This document shows positions 49,707 through 52,622 of a DNA stretch of 52,622 nt, one piece after another. How positions within the stretch are numbered: the stretch's first letter is position 1; each line of letters opens with the position of its first letter. Origin of the DNA: Candidatus Sulfopaludibacter sp. SbA3 (GTDB lineage Bacteria > Acidobacteriota > Terriglobia > 20CM-2-55-15); contig CAMBFR010000015.1 of the NCBI GenBank assembly GCA_945865815.1, forward strand, positions 1 through 52,622, given 5' to 3'. Both the position numbers and the translations under genes were made by a program. The notes under the pieces are model-generated. The model saw only the letters and a program-made list of their open reading frames with translations. It did not search any database and was not told the origin of the DNA.

Positions 49707-50716
49707 AAAGACTGGTCAGTTTCATTGTGCTCGTCGGCATTCTCGGCGGAGGTGGCGCCGCCTTCTATCTGCGCGAGGAACTCCGTACTCCTTATCCCGC
49801 GGCCGGTCCGGGCATCGTCGAAATTCCACGAGGCTTGAGAGCCCGCGACATTGCAGCACTCCTGGAAGACCGCCGGGTCATCCGAAATCGATATGTGGCG
49901 CTGGCCTACCTTTTTTATACCGGCAATCGCAACAAGCTGCAGGCCGGTGAGTTCCTTTTCGATCGCCCGACGACGGCGCCGGAGGTGATTCAGAAGATTG
50001 TCAGTGGCGCCGTGTACTTGCACAAATTTACGGTTCCGGAGGGCTTGACGGTTCGCGAAACCGCCCGGAAATGGGAAGAGCAGAAGTTCGGGACCGCGGA
50101 ACAGTTTCTGGCCGCAGCGAACGAAGCCCTGGATTCCCTTCGCCGCTTCGAGCCAACCGCGACGTCGCTGGAAGGCTATTTGTTCCCCGAAACCTATTCT
50201 TTTCCCGCCCGCACTACAGCCCGCGAGGCCGTTGAGGCGATGATTCTGGGTCTGCAGAGCGCCGTTGAAAAGTTGAAAACAGCGGTTCCGCAAACCGGCT
50301 GGCCGTTGAGTCTTCGCGAAACGGTGATCCTGGCGTCGCTTATCGAAACCGAAGCCGCTCACGACGACGAGCGCGCCCTCGTCGCATCGGTTTATCTGAA
50401 CCGGTTGCGGCGGAATATCCTTCTGCAATGTGATCCGACGGTGATTTACGCGTTGGAACTGGCGAATCGATATCGAGGTACGCTGACTCGTGACGACCTG
50501 CAGTTCAAATCCCCGTACAATACCTATGTGAATTCCGGATTGCCTCCCGGTCCCATCGCCAATCCCGGTTACGAGTCGCTGGTTGCCGCGGTACAGCCCG
50601 AAGCCACAAAGCTTCTGTTTTTTGTCCGGACCGTCGAAGGCCGCCACACCTTCTCAGAGACGCTGGCCGCGCACAATCGCGCCGTGGCGGCTTACCGCAG
50701 ACTGCGTAACCGCTGA
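49703..50716 (+). CDS. mltG: Endolytic transglycosylase MltG
   Basis: MltG cuts nascent glycan strands in the membrane and sets chain length. The 337 residues begin with an anchor (LVSFIVLVGILGGGGAAFYL) and a LysM-like segment (FTVPEGLTVRETARKWEEQ). The YceG catalytic core has ASLIETEA (catalytic Glu), VASVYLNRLRRNILLQCDPTVIYAL and YNTYVNSGLPPGPIANPG. Classic ruvX-mltG pairing with a 4-base overlap. It cooperates with peptidoglycan genes elsewhere in the window only at pathway level. Confidence 0.96.
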   Translation: MKRLVSFIVLVGILGGGGAAFYLREELRTPYPAAGPGIVEIPRGLRARDIAALLEDRRVIRNRYVALAYLFYTGNRNKLQAGEFLFDRPTTAPEVIQKIVSGAVYLHKFTVPEGLTVRETARKWEEQKFGTAEQFLAAANEALDSLRRFEPTATSLEGYLFPETYSFPARTTAREAVEAMILGLQSAVEKLKTAVPQTGWPLSLRETVILASLIETEAAHDDERALVASVYLNRLRRNILLQCDPTVIYALELANRYRGTLTRDDLQFKSPYNTYVNSGLPPGPIANPGYESLVAAVQPEATKLLFFVRTVEGRHTFSETLAAHNRAVAAYRRLRNR

Positions 50717-50733
50717 GCGGCTAAACTCCGTAC

Positions 50734-51387
50734 ATGAAACTGATATCCGTTAATGTGGGTCTCCCGAAGAACATTTCAACAGGCGATAAGTCTGTTACTA
50801 CGGGAATCTTCAAAGAGCCGGTTGCGGGAATGGTTCACGTAAGGACATTGAATCTCGATGGAGACCGGCAGGCAGACCTGAGTGTGCATGGCGGACCAGA
50901 CAAGGCGGTGTACGCGTATCCGTCGGAGCATTACGAGTTCTGGCGCCCGGAACTGAGCCTCGATCTATCCGAGTGGGGAGCGTTCGGTGAGAACCTCACG
51001 ATTGAGGGGCTTTCGGAGGAGAGCGTCAGCATCGGCGATCGTTTTGGGATCGGGACCGCGCTCTTTGAAGTCACGCAGCCGCGCCTGCCTTGTCTAAAAC
51101 TGGCTGCGAAATTCCAACGCGAAGACATCATCCGGCGATTTCTGGCGAGCCGCCGGACCGGCTTCTATCTAAGGGTCCTGGAAGAAGGCTCACTCCAGGC
51201 CGGCGACGCGATAGCACTTCTCAAACAGGATCCCCATCGCGTAACTGTTCGTGAGATTACGGACCTGTACGTCACCAAGAAGCCCGAGCCATCGCGCATC
51301 GACCGTGTTTTGTCGGTGGAGGCGCTTCCGAAGAGTTGGCGCGAGCATTTCGTTGCGGTACGAATGGATGCCCGACCGCGGACATGA
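50734..51387 (+). CDS. MOSC domain protein (YiiM-like)
   Basis: 217 residues resembling YiiM: GDRQADLSVHGGPDKAVYAYPSEHYEFW, FGENLTIEGL and QPRLPCLKLAAKF with the conserved Cys120 that could carry sulfur or bind molybdenum cofactor. The C-terminal three-helix tail (ITDLYVTKKPEPSRIDRVLSVEALPKSWREHF) is typical. MOSC proteins reduce N-hydroxylated substrates or carry sulfur; YiiM acts on 6-N-hydroxylaminopurine. It stands 17 bases after mltG. The other possible molybdoenzyme here is at 38675-39838. Confidence 0.88.
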   Translation: MKLISVNVGLPKNISTGDKSVTTGIFKEPVAGMVHVRTLNLDGDRQADLSVHGGPDKAVYAYPSEHYEFWRPELSLDLSEWGAFGENLTIEGLSEESVSIGDRFGIGTALFEVTQPRLPCLKLAAKFQREDIIRRFLASRRTGFYLRVLEEGSLQAGDAIALLKQDPHRVTVREITDLYVTKKPEPSRIDRVLSVEALPKSWREHFVAVRMDARPRT

Positions 51388-51473
51388 TTCGCAGGCCTTT
51401 TTCCGACCGTACACAGCAGATCCTACCAGATATAAATCACCTTACTTCGATCGCCGTAGTATGATTTATTGTC

Positions 51474-51719
51474 ATGAAGGCAACTGACAAGACCGACACC
51501 ATCTGTTTCACCGTTAAAGGGCAGGTCGTAATCCCACAGTGGCTGCGCAAATTGTTCGACATCGAGAACGGCACACGCGCCCTGGTTTACAAAGAAGATG
51601 ACCACATCGTGCTGAAACCACTCACGGCCCAGCACTACAAACGCCTGCGTGGTTCGTTAAAGGGTACGAAGGCGATGGACGTGTTTATGGCCGAGCGGAA
51701 GCGCGAGCGGGACCTGTGA
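51474..51719 (+). CDS. vapB: VapB-type antitoxin, AbrB/SpoVT fold
   Basis: 81 residues: TICFTVKGQVVIPQWLRKLFDIENGTRALVYKEDDHIVLKP is an AbrB-like swapped-hairpin DNA-binding domain. The basic C-terminal tail (HYKRLRGSLKGTKAMDVFMAERKRERDL) should wrap the toxin. TATGAT (51460-51465) eight bases before the ATG suggests a nearly leaderless transcript; there is no Shine-Dalgarno. It is one base before vapC, so the antitoxin should be made first and repress the pair. Confidence 0.85.
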   Translation: MKATDKTDTICFTVKGQVVIPQWLRKLFDIENGTRALVYKEDDHIVLKPLTAQHYKRLRGSLKGTKAMDVFMAERKRERDL

Positions 51720-51720
51720 C

Positions 51721-52128
51721 GTGGTAACCAAGGTCCTCGACAGCTACGCCTTAATGGCCCTGTTCAACGACGAGCGCGGCGCGGGCGAGGTCGAGAAACT
51801 ATTGCTGAAGGCCGAAGGTGGCAGTCCCAACCTGCTCATGTGCGTGGTCAACTGGGGGGAAATCTACTACTCGATCAGCCGTGGCGCATCACCGGAGATG
51901 GCTGAGGCCAAGGCGAAGGAAATCGCCGGAATGCCGATCGAGCTTGTTGGCGTGGATACTGACCTGAGCCTGGTGCGGCAGGCCGCATTTTTCAAAGCCA
52001 CCAGGAGAATGTCCTACGCGGATTGCTTTGCGGCCGCGCTGGCCAAGATTCGCAATGCCGAACTCGTGACGGGCGATCCTGAATTCAAAGCGGTCGCAGG
52101 GGAAATCAAAATCGCCTGGCTCAGATGA
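51721..52128 (+). CDS. vapC: VapC PIN-domain ribonuclease toxin
   Basis: 135 residues from GTG 51721. The four PIN acidic residues are present: Asp7 (VLDSYALMALF), Glu47 (NWGEIYY), Asp101 (SYADCFAAALA) and Asp119 (LVTGDPEF). The enzyme should therefore be an active endoribonuclease, cleaving tRNA or rRNA in known members. It forms a compact cassette with vapB and converges on the propeller gene after 14 bases. Confidence 0.9.
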   Translation: MVTKVLDSYALMALFNDERGAGEVEKLLLKAEGGSPNLLMCVVNWGEIYYSISRGASPEMAEAKAKEIAGMPIELVGVDTDLSLVRQAAFFKATRRMSYADCFAAALAKIRNAELVTGDPEFKAVAGEIKIAWLR

Positions 52129-52142
52129 AGAGCGTCTGATTC

Positions 52143-52622
52143 CTATTCCGGGCCGAAGGCCAATAAGACGTTGCCGAAGCCGGTGGCGGCAGTGCCATAG
52201 CCCGATCCGATAAACACCATGCCGCCGGCGATTGTAGCTCCGGCCTGTCCCATGTTCCCGCCTTTGGCAGTGATGCCGTTTACGGTCTCATAATCATGTG
52301 CTGTGTTGTACTGCCAGAGGACCCGGCCGTCGGTCATCGAGAGAGCGCGCAACATTCCGTCGGCGGATCCGGTAAAGACGACGCCTGGAATGGCGCTGGT
52401 CGCGGCGGGATTGCCGGCTCCCGCCTCGGCGAGTTTCGCTGTCCACGGCCGCGAGCCATCCGCCAATTTAACAGCCGCGACCGCGCCGCCGGGCTGATTC
52501 AAGCCGTAATAAACATTCTCGCCATCCGATGCGCCGCCAAACACAATCAAGCCGGCCGCCCCAGGCGCCCGCTCGGCGAGGTTGGTTCGCCAAATCACTG
52601 CGCCGGCCTTATCGAGATCGAG
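52143..52622 (-). CDS. PQQ-binding-like beta-propeller protein, C-terminal part (cut by window edge)
   Basis: Open from the window edge (codons for LDLDKAGAVIW) to the stop at 52143, ~159 residues seen. The repeats GENVYYGLNQPGGAVAAVKLADGSRPWTAKL, PGVVFTGSADGMLRALSMTDGRVLWQYNT and GNMGQAGATIAGGMVFIGSGYG are tryptophan-docking propeller blades. These occur in quinoprotein dehydrogenases and PQQ-like outer-membrane propellers. The stretch ends LLAFGPE. Catalytic residues and export signal lie outside the window, so enzyme versus structural protein cannot be decided. Confidence 0.85.
   Translation of the reverse strand, partial: LDLDKAGAVIWRTNLAERAPGAAGLIVFGGASDGENVYYGLNQPGGAVAAVKLADGSRPWTAKLAEAGAGNPAATSAIPGVVFTGSADGMLRALSMTDGRVLWQYNTAHDYETVNGITAKGGNMGQAGATIAGGMVFIGSGYGTAATGFGNVLLAFGPE

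Overview
The window is a chromosomal segment around a probable replication origin of a bacterium that is most likely an acidobacterium. This is inferred from gene content: a Ser/Thr kinase fused to a TolB/WD40-like propeller, futalosine-pathway menaquinone genes, a dual retropepsin protein with TPRs, and an ABC-F/UvrA/GmhA neighbourhood. No rRNA gene is present to confirm it. No tRNA, rRNA, insertion sequence, phage or CRISPR array was seen.

Layout. 1-4.6 kb is accessory: a REP-like palindrome, a decayed PIN toxin, a secreted Cys-rich protein, a nucleotidyltransferase remnant and the kinase-propeller protein. 4.6-8 kb (minus) is a tight murQ-nagA-murA operon joining cell-wall amino-sugar recycling to peptidoglycan synthesis. 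8-10.2 kb holds a GNAT-like protein and a two-domain aspartyl protease. 10.2-15.2 kb (plus) is a translation block: rplM-rpsI, rpsB, tsf-pyrH-frr, a small membrane protein and an SDR. It has one very good promoter and two clear terminators.

15.5-25 kb (minus) is the conserved origin-flanking block rpmH-rnpA-yidD-yidC-mnmE-mnmG-rsmG-parA-parB, extended by a bactofilin and a selD that begins inside the bactofilin gene. selD has an in-frame UGA at the catalytic Cys position, so it is probably a selenoprotein. Two parS-like palindromes lie at the start of parA. 25.3-33.2 kb (plus) is dnaA-dnaN-gyrB-gyrA with DnaA boxes on both sides of dnaA. The gene orientation switch at rpmH/dnaA fits bidirectional replication from here.

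33-41 kb contains a geranylgeranyl-reductase-family flavoprotein divergent from an unknown protein plus mqnA-mqnC, then a GDPD phosphodiesterase, a secreted glycine-zipper protein and a Tat-exported sulfite-oxidase-like molybdoenzyme. 40.5-49.2 kb (minus) holds a CPBP protease, a deoxyhypusine-synthase-like protein, gmhA, uvrA, an ABC-F ATPase and an S41 protease that appears to have lost its Ser-Lys dyad. 49.2-52.6 kb has ruvX-mltG, a MOSC protein, a complete vapBC pair and the 3' end of a PQQ-type beta-propeller gene cut by the window edge.

The least expected signal is a three-copy dispersed element (34384-34455, 38581-38685, 47885-47935). Each copy starts exactly at an ATG and can encode a short peptide beginning MSGCECKPD. 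Each points at a downstream gene, and its stop codon overlaps or abuts that gene's start codon. It is either a family of Cys-X-Cys leader peptides or a mobile palindromic repeat that repeatedly lands in 5' leaders.
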